Source of the DNA: Albidovulum sp.
GTDB taxonomy: Bacteria; Pseudomonadota; Alphaproteobacteria; Rhodobacterales; Rhodobacteraceae
Direction: 5' to 3'
NCBI GenBank assembly: GCA_030837785.1
Contig: JAUQYA010000035.1
Span: forward strand, 1 to 9,152
Length of the DNA: 9,152 nt
The notes beneath the pieces were generated by a model. That model did not search any database. It was not told where the DNA came from and saw nothing but the letters and a program-made list of their open reading frames with translations. Every line of letters begins with the position of its first letter. Positions within the stretch are counted from its first letter, which is position 1. Positions 1-5,954 of the stretch are shown piece by piece. The position numbers and the translations under genes were made by a program.

Positions 1-151
1 GCCGACGCAATCCGCATCCGCAGGTCCATCGAAAGTGGTGCCACCATACTTCACCCCCATTGTCTGGTGGTCACAGTGAAGCACATCACGATCAATCGCG
101 GAATCCTCTTCCAGATTCAATCAAGCGCAGACACGCTCTAGGATCCGCCCC
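1..151. other. Left-edge region without an assignable gene
   Basis: This stretch is visibly poorer in G+C than the rest of the window, as expected for a promoter/leader region. Several frames stay open for its short length. Plus frame 1 runs from the edge to a TAG at 139-141, plus frame 2 from the edge to a TGA at 77-79, and a minus frame is open from an ATG at 60-58 to the edge. None has the G/C-rich third positions seen in every other gene here, and the minus ATG has no visible ribosome-binding site. The tail or start of a neighbouring gene could therefore be present, but I cannot choose one. Short palindromes lie at 36-46 and 71-79. I found no convincing sigma-70 promoter for the transporter gene that follows. 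Confidence 0.5.
36..46. promoter_or_regulatory. Possible GntR/FadR-type operator (TGGT-NNN-ACCA)
   Basis: The sequence TGGTGCCACCA is a perfect inverted repeat around a central C. It fits the TGGTnnnACCA core bound by many FadR-subfamily GntR regulators. A weaker copy, TGGTGGTCACA, sits at 65-75 and matches 6 of the 8 core positions. It overlaps another small palindrome, TCACAGTGA, at 71-79. Both sites lie 75-115 bases upstream of the EamA gene start. No GntR gene is visible in the window, and an 11-bp match can arise by chance, so this is only a candidate. Confidence 0.25.
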
Positions 152-1087
152 ATGACCCGACCCGTCCAGCAACAACGCATGTCGTCGAAGGCCTGGGGGC
201 TTCTCCTCCTTCTCTCCGCCGTCTGGGGGGCCTCGTTCCTGTCGAACCGGGTGGCCCTCGATGAGGTCGGCGTGGCCACCACCGTCGCCTTCCGTGTCGC
301 GGGCGCGGCCGTCGCGCTCTGGCTCTGGATCGCGCTCTGCCGGTTGCCGGTCCCGCGCGACGCGGGTCTTGTCTGGCGTTTTGCCGTGATGGGCGCGCTC
401 AACAACGTCATCCCCTTCACGCTGATCGTCTGGGGCCAGCAGCACGTGGCCTCCGGCCTCGCCTCGATCCTCAATGCGACGACCGCGGTCTTCACCGTCG
501 TCGTCGCCACCTTCGCCTTCGCCGACGAACGGCTGACGCCGCAGAAGAGCCTCGGCGTCCTGCTCGGGCTCGCCGGCGTCGCCACCGCGATCGGGCCCGA
601 GGCGATCACCGCCTTCGATCCCGCCGCGGCCGGGCAACTCGCGATCCTCGGTGCCTCGCTGTCCTATGCGATCGCCGCAACCTTCGCGCGCACGGCCATG
701 CGCGGCCTCAGGCCCGAGGTCGCGGCGGCCGGGATGCTGACCGCCGCGGCCCTGGTGATGATCCCGGCCGCGCTCTGGACCGACGGCGTGCCGAGCCTCG
801 ACTACCGCGCGCCGACCTGGGTCGCGCTCGCCTATCTCGCGCTGGTGGCATCGGCGTTGGCCTACCTGCTCTACTATGCCGTCCTCGGGCTTGCCGGGGC
901 GGGCAACCTCAGCCTCGTCACCCTCCTCATCCCGCCCTTCGCCATCGTCCTCGGCGCCGCGGTCTATGACGAGACGCTGGCGCCGCGCGCCTGGGCGGGC
1001 TTTGGCCTTCTGGCGCTCGGTCTTCTGATCCTCGACGGGCGGATCGGACTGCCCGGCCGGAAGCGCGCGGCCGAAGAAAGCGCGTGA
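152..1087 (+). CDS. EamA/DMT-family transporter (10-TM permease)
   Basis: This is an inner-membrane permease of the drug/metabolite transporter superfamily, 311 residues, the usual length for a two-repeat EamA protein. Hydrophobic segments run almost end to end, with the first EamA repeat at about residues 14-146 and the second at about 162-294. The first repeat opens with the typical W-G-x-x-F helix (WGASF, 25-29), and both repeats end in a short helix-turn with an acidic residue (ADERLTP at 124-130, YDETLAP at 272-278). The substrate cannot be told from sequence; relatives export amino acids, metabolites or drugs. The ATG at 152 was chosen because AGGA lies at 140-143, 8 bases upstream; Met10 at 179 has no comparable site. 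The next gene begins 50 bases downstream on the same strand, so co-transcription is possible. Confidence 0.9.
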   Translation: MTRPVQQQRMSSKAWGLLLLLSAVWGASFLSNRVALDEVGVATTVAFRVAGAAVALWLWIALCRLPVPRDAGLVWRFAVMGALNNVIPFTLIVWGQQHVASGLASILNATTAVFTVVVATFAFADERLTPQKSLGVLLGLAGVATAIGPEAITAFDPAAAGQLAILGASLSYAIAATFARTAMRGLRPEVAAAGMLTAAALVMIPAALWTDGVPSLDYRAPTWVALAYLALVASALAYLLYYAVLGLAGAGNLSLVTLLIPPFAIVLGAAVYDETLAPRAWAGFGLLALGLLILDGRIGLPGRKRAAEESA

Positions 1088-1137
1088 AAGTTCCGCGGCT
1101 TCGGGCTAATCAGCGCGAAACCCGGACGGACGGACCC

Positions 1138-2013
1138 ATGATCCACACGACCCCTGACGACTGGCGCGCGGCCCCGAAGAAGCGGGTGCTTCTCTTCGGC
1201 ATGTCGGGCCTTGGCAAGACCCATGTGTCGAACCTCCTGCGCGACGCGGGGGGGTGGTTTCACTACTCGATCGACTACCGCATCGGCACCCGCTACATGG
1301 GCGAGCACATCGCCGACAACTTCAAGCGCGAGGCGATGAAGGTGCCGCTCCTGCGCGAGCTTCTGATGACGGACAGCGTCCACATCACCTCCAACATCAC
1401 CTTCAACAACCTCGCGCCGCTCTCGACCTATCTCGGCAAGCCCGGCGATCCCGCGAAGGGGGGGCTGCCCTTCGCCGAATACATGAAGCGGCAGGACCAG
1501 CACCGGGTGGCCGAGATCGCGGCGCTTCTCGATACTGCGTGCTTCATCGAACGGGCCGGGGAAATCTACGGCTACGGGAACTTCATCTGCGATTCCGGCG
1601 GCTCGATCTGCGAGGTCGTCGACCCGGAAGACCCGGCCGATCCGGTTCTCTCGGCGCTGGCGGGATCGGTGCTGATGATCTGGATCGAAGGGTCCGAGGC
1701 GCACCGCGCCGAGCTTGCCCGCCGCTTCGACCGGGCGCCGAAGCCGATGTATTACCAGCCCGCCTTCCTCCAGGCCGCATGGAGCGACTACCTGGGCGGG
1801 AACGGGCTTCGCGAAGACGAGGTCGACCCCGACGCCTTCGTTCGCTGGACCTATGCAAGGGCGATGGCCCACCGCCAGCCGCGCTATGCCGCGATGGCAC
1901 GGAACTGGGGGGTCAAGGTCACCGCCGAACAGGTGGCCGAGGTCCGGTCCGAGCGCGATTTCGTCGACCTCGTCGCCCACGCGCTGGAGACCCGGGCGGG
2001 CGCGCGGTCTTGA
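1138..2013 (+). CDS. P-loop NTPase / kinase-like protein of unknown function, upstream of metA
   Basis: This 291-residue soluble protein has an unmistakable Walker A motif near its N-terminus (GMSGLGKT, residues 21-28, after the hydrophobic strand VLLF). A candidate Walker B-like strand ends in Asp (NFICDSGG, 148-155), and a further hydrophobic strand, SVLMIWIEG, lies at 177-185. The N-terminal P-loop and single domain resemble small-molecule or nucleotide kinases more than motor or AAA+ ATPases, but I recognise no substrate motif. Conserved-looking Tyr/His/Arg stretches (FHYSIDYRIGTRYMGEH, 41-57) may form a substrate pocket. metA starts 49 bases downstream on the same strand, which suggests co-transcription. 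The ATG at 1138 puts the P-loop at the usual distance from the N-terminus and follows a GGACGGA stretch. An upstream GTG at 1084 overlaps the transporter stop as GTGA and would add 18 residues, so it cannot be excluded. Confidence 0.82.
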   Translation: MIHTTPDDWRAAPKKRVLLFGMSGLGKTHVSNLLRDAGGWFHYSIDYRIGTRYMGEHIADNFKREAMKVPLLRELLMTDSVHITSNITFNNLAPLSTYLGKPGDPAKGGLPFAEYMKRQDQHRVAEIAALLDTACFIERAGEIYGYGNFICDSGGSICEVVDPEDPADPVLSALAGSVLMIWIEGSEAHRAELARRFDRAPKPMYYQPAFLQAAWSDYLGGNGLREDEVDPDAFVRWTYARAMAHRQPRYAAMARNWGVKVTAEQVAEVRSERDFVDLVAHALETRAGARS

Positions 2014-2025
2014 GGGCCGCGCCCG
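1997..2025 (+). other. GC-rich stem-loop over the P-loop gene stop codon
   Basis: CGGGCGCG at 1997-2004 is perfectly complementary to CGCGCCCG at 2018-2025, leaving a 13-base loop that contains the TGA stop. No T-run follows, so it does not look like a standard intrinsic terminator. It lies 38 bases before the metA start codon and leaves the metA ribosome-binding site unpaired. It could stabilise an mRNA end, cause pausing, or be a chance structure in very GC-rich DNA. Confidence 0.3.
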
Positions 2026-2062
2026 TTCGTCCTATCTCCGGCATTCCCTCAAGGAGACGCCC

Positions 2063-2980
2063 ATGCCCATCACCCTGCCCGAGACGCTTCCCGCCTTTGA
2101 CGTTCTGTCGAAGGAAGGCGTCATGGTGATGTCGCCGGACCGGGCGATGCACCAGGACATCCGGCCACTTCGGATCGGGCTTCTCAACCTGATGCCGAAG
2201 AAGATCCAGACCGAGAACCAGTTCGCCCGGCTGATCGGCGCGACGCCCCTGCAGATCGACTTCCAGTTGATCAGGATGAGCGAGCACCAGACGAAGAACA
2301 CCGCCGCCGAGCACATGGCCGCCTTCTACCGCCCGTTCCAGGAGGTGAAGGCCGAGAAGTTCGACGGGCTGATCATCACCGGCGCGCCGATCGAGCATCT
2401 GCGGTTCGAGGAAGTGACCTACTGGGACGAGCTTTGCGAGGTCATGGACTGGACCCAGACCCATGTCCAGTCGACCTTCGGCGTCTGCTGGGGCGGCATG
2501 GCGATGGCCCACCATTTCCACGGCGTGAAAAAGCACATGCTGGACCACAAGGCCTTCGGCTGCTTCCGCCACCAGAACCTCGCCCCCGCCTCGCCCTACC
2601 TGCGCGGCTTCTCGGACGACTTCGTCATCCCGGTCAGCCGCTGGACCGAGATGCGCGAGGCCGAGATCGCGGCGGCACCGGGGCTGCGCACGCTTCTGGG
2701 CAGCGACGAGGTCGGCCCCTGCCTTGTCGAGGACGCCTGCCACCGCGCGCTCTACATCTTCAACCATTTCGAATACGACAGCGGCACGCTGAAGGAGGAA
2801 TACGACCGCGACGTGGCCAACGGCACGCCGATCAACGTGCCGATGAACTACTACCCCGACGACGACCCGTCGAAGCCGCCGCTCAACCGCTGGCGCAGCC
2901 ATGCGCATCTGCTCTACGGCAACTGGATCAACGAGATATACCAGTCGACACCGTTCGAGCTGGACCGGATCGGCCGCTGA
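2063..2980 (+). CDS. metA: Homoserine O-acetyltransferase (MetA/MetAA family)
   Basis: MetA acylates the hydroxyl of L-homoserine, the first committed step of methionine biosynthesis in the cytoplasm. The 305-residue length and numbering match the family without gaps at the key sites. The nucleophile is Cys142 (in FGVCWGG), His235 and Glu237 are in FNHFEYDS, and the Lys46-Lys47 pair is in MPKKIQTEN. Position 111 is Glu (GAPIEHL). Published work on this family links Glu111 to acetyl-CoA and Gly111 (as in E. coli) to succinyl-CoA, so I infer an acetyltransferase (EC 2.3.1.31) despite the common succinyltransferase label. The ATG at 2063 is fixed by a strong AAGGAG at 2051-2056, 6 bases upstream. 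The in-frame upstream extension runs inside the P-loop gene and is not real. The 49-base leader is too short for a clear SAM riboswitch, and I see none. The P-loop gene precedes it on the same strand. Confidence 0.96.
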   Translation: MPITLPETLPAFDVLSKEGVMVMSPDRAMHQDIRPLRIGLLNLMPKKIQTENQFARLIGATPLQIDFQLIRMSEHQTKNTAAEHMAAFYRPFQEVKAEKFDGLIITGAPIEHLRFEEVTYWDELCEVMDWTQTHVQSTFGVCWGGMAMAHHFHGVKKHMLDHKAFGCFRHQNLAPASPYLRGFSDDFVIPVSRWTEMREAEIAAAPGLRTLLGSDEVGPCLVEDACHRALYIFNHFEYDSGTLKEEYDRDVANGTPINVPMNYYPDDDPSKPPLNRWRSHAHLLYGNWINEIYQSTPFELDRIGR

Positions 2981-3028
2981 GGCCGCGCGCGCCCCGCCTG
3001 CCTTCGGGCGCCAGCGCATTGCGGCCGA

Positions 3029-3057
3029 TTGCGCCGGCGCCGGGGATGGTCATAGTG
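3029..3057 (+). promoter_or_regulatory. Weak candidate sigma-70 promoter for ppk2
   Basis: TTGCGC at 3029-3034 and CATAGT at 3051-3056 are 16 bases apart. They match the -35 and -10 consensus at 3 and 4 of 6 positions. The pair lies in the 105-base metA-ppk2 gap, the longest plus-strand gap between recognised genes, where a new transcript could begin. A start near 3063 would leave a leader of about 23 bases carrying the GAGGAG site at 3073-3078. The call rests on position and weak matches only. Confidence 0.3.
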
Positions 3058-3085
3058 GACAGGCCCCGACGCGAGGAGACCGCGA

Positions 3086-4015
3086 ATGGCCAGGAGTGAT
3101 GCGAAGACCCCCGTCCCCAAGGCCCCGGCGGCCGCGGCCGATCCCGGCGCGATCCCCTTCGTCGGCGACATCACCAGGTTCCTCGACGAGGAAGCGCCGG
3201 GCCATGTCCGCAAGGCAATCCAGAAGGCCGGCAAGGACGACATGCTGTCGGACGGCTATCCCTACGACGACGAGATGAAGGGCAAGGACTACGACAGCCA
3301 GATGGAGAAGCTCCAGGTCGAACTGGTGAAGATGCTCTTCGGCCTGCGCGCCACCGGCAAGCGGCTCTGCATCCTTTTCGAGGGGCGCGACGCTGCCGGC
3401 AAGGGCGGCGCGATCGAGCGGACACGGGAAAACCTCAACCCCCGCGCGGCCTATATCGTGGCGCTGCCGAAACCGACCGAGCGGGAAGCCTCGCAGTGGT
3501 ATTTCCAGCGCTATGTCGACTGGCTGCCCGCCGCCGGAGAGATCGCGCTTTTCGACCGGTCCTGGTACAACCGCGGCGTGGTGGAACATGTCTTCGGCTT
3601 CTGCACCCCGGAACAGCGCAAGCTCTTCTTCCGCCAGTTGCCCGGGTTCGAGGAGATGCTGGTGGACGAGGGGGTGACGCTGGTGAAGCTCTGGCTGAAC
3701 GTGGGCCGCGCCGAGCAACTGCGCCGCTTCCTCGACCGCGAGCGCGATCCGCTGAAGCAGTGGAAGCTTTCCTGGATCGACGTCGAGGGCTTGCGCAAAT
3801 GGGATGCCTATTCCGAAGCCATCGCCGAGACGCTGAAGAAGTCCCATACCCGGACGGCGCCCTGGACGGTGATCCGCGCCGACGACAAGAGGCGCGCTCG
3901 GATCGCCGCGATCCAGACCGTGCTCGAGGCGGTGGACTACGCCGGCAAGGACCGCAAGGCCATCGGCAGGATCGACGGCAAGATCTGCGGCGGCCCCGAC
4001 CTGCTCGATGTCTAA
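3086..4015 (+). CDS. ppk2: Polyphosphate kinase 2 (PPK2 family, single-domain)
   Basis: PPK2 reversibly transfers phosphate between inorganic polyphosphate and nucleotides, usually running towards nucleoside triphosphate formation from the diphosphate in single-domain enzymes of this length. The 309-residue protein shows the full family pattern. It has Walker A EGRDAAGKGG (99-108, Lys106), Walker B LFDRSWYNR (155-163, Asp157), and a basic lid region of about 165-225 with the stretch RERDPLKQWKLS (218-229) that contacts polyphosphate in relatives. The first 60 residues are an Ala/Pro/Asp-rich N-terminal extension. Nucleotide preference (ADP, GDP or AMP) cannot be fixed here; single-domain proteins like this are usually class I, diphosphate-using. 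The ATG at 3086 follows GAGGAG (3073-3078) by 7 bases. The final codons overlap the TetR gene by 8 bases (ATGTCTAA), implying shared transcription and coupled translation. No polyphosphate-binding CHAD domain or ppk1/ppx gene is nearby. Confidence 0.96.
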   Translation: MARSDAKTPVPKAPAAAADPGAIPFVGDITRFLDEEAPGHVRKAIQKAGKDDMLSDGYPYDDEMKGKDYDSQMEKLQVELVKMLFGLRATGKRLCILFEGRDAAGKGGAIERTRENLNPRAAYIVALPKPTEREASQWYFQRYVDWLPAAGEIALFDRSWYNRGVVEHVFGFCTPEQRKLFFRQLPGFEEMLVDEGVTLVKLWLNVGRAEQLRRFLDRERDPLKQWKLSWIDVEGLRKWDAYSEAIAETLKKSHTRTAPWTVIRADDKRRARIAAIQTVLEAVDYAGKDRKAIGRIDGKICGGPDLLDV

Positions 4016-4625
4016 GCGCGGCTACCATCATGGCAACCTGCGCCAGGCGCTGATCGAGGCGGCGCTGGCGCTGATCGAGCGTCACGGGCCGCAGGGCTTC
4101 ACGCTCTCGGACGCGGCCAAAGCGGCGGGGGTCACACCCGCCGCCGTCTACCGCCACTTCGCCGGCCGCGAGGATCTCATCGCCGAGATCGCGCGCCAGG
4201 GCTTCGAGATCTTCGCCGACCTGATGGACCATGCCTACAACGACGGCCGTCCCTCGGCCCTTGCCGCCTTCGAGGCGACCGGGCGCGCCTACCTCGCCTT
4301 CGCGCGGAAGTTCCCGGGCCATTACATGGCGATGTTCGAAAGCGGCATCCCGCTCAATGCCGATCCGGACCTCGCCCGCGCCGCGGATCGCTCGCGGCAG
4401 GTCTTCGCCCGCTCGGCCGAGGCGCTGTCGCAGCACATCCCGGCCGCAAAGCGCCCCCCCGCCTCGATGTTCTCGGCCCATGTCTGGGCGCTGAGCCACG
4501 GGGTGGTGGAGCTTTTCACCCGCGGCGCGCCGGGTGCGCGCGCGCCCTTCCCGCCAGAGGACATCCTCGAGACCGGCATCGGCATCTACCTGCGCGGCCT
4601 CGGCCTCCTGCCGCCCGACGGCTGA
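4008..4625 (+). CDS. TetR/AcrR-family transcriptional regulator with WHG-type C-terminal domain
   Basis: This 205-residue dimeric DNA-binding repressor has the expected one-component layout. An N-terminal helix-turn-helix covers about residues 10-60, with TLSDAAKAAGVTPAAVYRHF at 32-51 and recognition helix PAAVYRHF. An alpha-helical ligand/dimer domain follows. The C-terminal domain contains WALSHGVVELF, which fits the Trp-His-Gly pattern of the TetR_C_33/WHG domain. The ligand is unknown. The start ATG lies inside the last codons of ppk2 (8-base overlap) and has no obvious ribosome-binding site, so it probably depends on ribosomes finishing ppk2. An MFS transporter gene begins 59 bases downstream, and TetR-transporter pairs often form self-regulated efflux units. 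If so, the operator should lie upstream of ppk2 or in the 4626-4684 gap. I see no classic TetR palindrome in either place. Confidence 0.93.
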   Translation: MSKRGYHHGNLRQALIEAALALIERHGPQGFTLSDAAKAAGVTPAAVYRHFAGREDLIAEIARQGFEIFADLMDHAYNDGRPSALAAFEATGRAYLAFARKFPGHYMAMFESGIPLNADPDLARAADRSRQVFARSAEALSQHIPAAKRPPASMFSAHVWALSHGVVELFTRGAPGARAPFPPEDILETGIGIYLRGLGLLPPDG

Positions 4626-4639
4626 GAGGATCCGGCCAC

Positions 4640-4680
4640 CCTTGCCGCTTGCGGGTCTGCCCGCCCTGGATTAGGCAAGG
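4640..4680 (+). promoter_or_regulatory. Inverted repeat that could sequester the MFS ribosome-binding site
   Basis: CCTTGCC at 4640-4646 is perfectly complementary to GGCAAGG at 4674-4680. The interior holds a second small hairpin, GCGGG (4651-4655) with CCCGC (4660-4664) and loop TCTG. The right outer arm includes AAGG at 4677-4680, 4 bases before the chosen ATG at 4685, so folding would pair the ribosome-binding site. It could be a translational switch, a divergent half-site operator for the adjacent TetR, or a chance fold in GC-rich DNA. Confidence 0.35.
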
Positions 4681-4684
4681 CGGC

Positions 4685-5896
4685 ATGGACGCAGCGCTTC
4701 CCCATGACGACACCCGCGCCCGCCGCAACGTGATGGTGCTGGTGCTTGCCCAGGCGCTGCTCGGCGCGCAGATGCCGATGATCTTCACCGTGGCGGGGCT
4801 GGCGGGCCAGATGCTGTCGCCGAACCCGTGCTGGGCGACGCTGCCGATCTCGATGATGGTGCTGGGCTCGATGGTGGCGGCGACACCGCTCTCGGCGCTG
4901 ATGGCCCGCCACGGGCGCCGGGCAGGCTTCTGGGCCGGCACGCTGGCGGGGGCCCTCGGCGCGGCCGTCGCCGCGGTCGGGCTGAACCGCGGCTCCTTCG
5001 CGACCTTCCTCCTCGGCGCGTTCCTCGCCGGCATCTACCAGTCGGCGCAGGGCTTCTACCGCTTCGCCGCCGCCGACACCGCCTCTCCGGCGTTCCGGCC
5101 GAAGGCGATCTCCTGGGTGATGGCGGGCGGGCTCGTCTCGGCGATCCTCGGGCCGCAGATGGTCAAGCTGACGGCCGATGCCCTGCCCGTGGCCTTCCTC
5201 GGCACCTATCTGGCGGTGATCGCGGTCAACCTGGCGGGGGCGTCGCTGTTCTTCTTCCTCGACATCCCCGCTCCGCGGGCAACGGCGGACGACCAGCCCG
5301 CCGGCCGCAGCGCGGCGGCGTTGCTGCGCGACCCGACCATCATCGTGGCGATGATCTGCGCGATGGTCAGCTATGCGCTGATGAACCTGATCATGACCTC
5401 GACGCCGCTCGCGGTCGTCGGCTGCGGCTACGGCAAGGGCGATGCGGCCGACATCGTCTCGGCCCATGTGCTGGCGATGTTCATCCCGTCATTCTTCACC
5501 GGCCACCTCATCGCCCGGTTCGGCGCGGCCCCGATCGTCGGCACCGGGCTCGCGATCCTCGCGGCGGCCGGGGCGGTGGCGCTGACCGGGGTGAACCTCG
5601 AACAGTTCTACGTCACGCTCATTCTTCTCGGGATCGGCTGGAACTTCGGCTTCATCGGCGCGACGACGCTTCTCTCCTCGGCCCACGCGCCGGAGGAGCG
5701 CGGCCGCATCCAGGGGATCAACGACCTCGTCGTCTTCGGCGGCGTCACCGCGGCCTCGCTCGCCTCGGGCGGGCTGATGAACTGCTCGGGCGCGGGGGTG
5801 ATCGCGGGCTGGCAGGCGGTCAACCTCGCGATGCTGCCCTTCCTGGTGCTGGCGGGCGGATCGCTGATCTGGCTGGTGCTGCGGCCGAAAGGCTGA
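4685..5896 (+). CDS. MFS transporter (12-TM major facilitator)
   Basis: This 403-residue inner-membrane permease has about 12 hydrophobic segments in two six-helix halves. They are joined by a polar, Ala/Pro/Arg-rich cytoplasmic loop at about residues 194-212. The loop after helix 2 has the family's basic motif in reduced form (ALMARHGRRAGF, 71-82), and the symmetric loop in the second half has LIARFGAAPI (275-284). The segment GGLVSAILGP (148-157) resembles the antiporter-type helix 5 motif, so proton-coupled export is plausible, but the substrate is unknown. ATG 4685 is preferred because it follows AGGCAAGG and leaves a short polar N-terminus before helix 1. A TTG at 4649 would add 12 residues (MRVCPPWIRQGG) with no ribosome-binding site. 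The gene follows the TetR regulator by 59 bases and ends at the convergent hairpin region. Confidence 0.9.
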   Translation: MDAALPHDDTRARRNVMVLVLAQALLGAQMPMIFTVAGLAGQMLSPNPCWATLPISMMVLGSMVAATPLSALMARHGRRAGFWAGTLAGALGAAVAAVGLNRGSFATFLLGAFLAGIYQSAQGFYRFAAADTASPAFRPKAISWVMAGGLVSAILGPQMVKLTADALPVAFLGTYLAVIAVNLAGASLFFFLDIPAPRATADDQPAGRSAAALLRDPTIIVAMICAMVSYALMNLIMTSTPLAVVGCGYGKGDAADIVSAHVLAMFIPSFFTGHLIARFGAAPIVGTGLAILAAAGAVALTGVNLEQFYVTLILLGIGWNFGFIGATTLLSSAHAPEERGRIQGINDLVVFGGVTAASLASGGLMNCSGAGVIAGWQAVNLAMLPFLVLAGGSLIWLVLRPKG

Positions 5897-5898
5897 AG

Positions 5899-5953
5899 GC
5901 GGGGGCGCCGCCCCCGCACCCCGGGATATTTCCGCAACGAAGAAGCCCCGGGG
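5899..5953. terminator. Convergent-gene terminator region with GC hairpins and a repeat-like tail
   Basis: GCGGGGGC (5899-5906) and GCCCCCGC (5910-5917) form a perfect 8-bp stem with a 3-base loop directly after the MFS stop. CCCCGGG (5919-5925) pairs with CCCGGGG (5947-5953) in a second 7-bp stem, and the two frame a short AT-rich tract, ATATTT (5926-5931). The region fills the gap between the convergent MFS and synthase-like genes, where a bidirectional terminator is expected. The hairpin plus CCCCGGGATATTT and a GAAGAAG tail resembles a motif I recall from other Rhodobacterales intergenic regions. That recollection has not been checked. Confidence 0.6.
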
Positions 5954-5954
5954 G

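Noticed and set aside
1..60. A divergent minus-strand gene starting at the ATG at 60-58
   Set aside because: Only 20 codons are visible, with no ribosome-binding site and third positions unlike the window's genes. It cannot be supported from this sequence alone.
1088..1137. A riboswitch-like leader (CTTCGGGCTAAT) before the P-loop gene
   Set aside because: The few matching bases do not come with consistent stems, and no T-tract or second pairing partner is present.
964..1980. A 338-residue open frame antisense to the P-loop gene
   Set aside because: It is the complement of a coding frame with a clear Walker A motif. The antisense product shows no recognisable family and crosses two real genes.
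2014..2062. A SAM-II or similar SAM riboswitch before metA, as expected in alphaproteobacteria
   Set aside because: The 49-base gap lacks the conserved pseudoknot elements I know for these classes. Only a plain GC hairpin at 1997-2025 and a strong ribosome-binding site are visible.
1919..3019. A 366-residue open frame antisense to metA
   Set aside because: Long antisense frames are common where third positions are G/C-rich. Its translation is low-complexity (Val/Arg/His/Asp-rich) with no domain, and metA itself is certain.
2981..3028. An intrinsic terminator after metA
   Set aside because: Only short, competing GC pairings (about 4 bp) can be drawn and there is no T-run, so I could not support one.
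4649..4684. A TTG start at 4649 for the MFS transporter
   Set aside because: There is no ribosome-binding site, and the added residues are unlike an MFS N-terminus. The ATG at 4685 follows AGGCAAGG.
4586..5467. A 293-residue minus-strand open frame over the MFS gene
   Set aside because: The translation is His/Arg/Asp-rich shadow sequence. The plus-strand frame gives a coherent 12-helix membrane protein.
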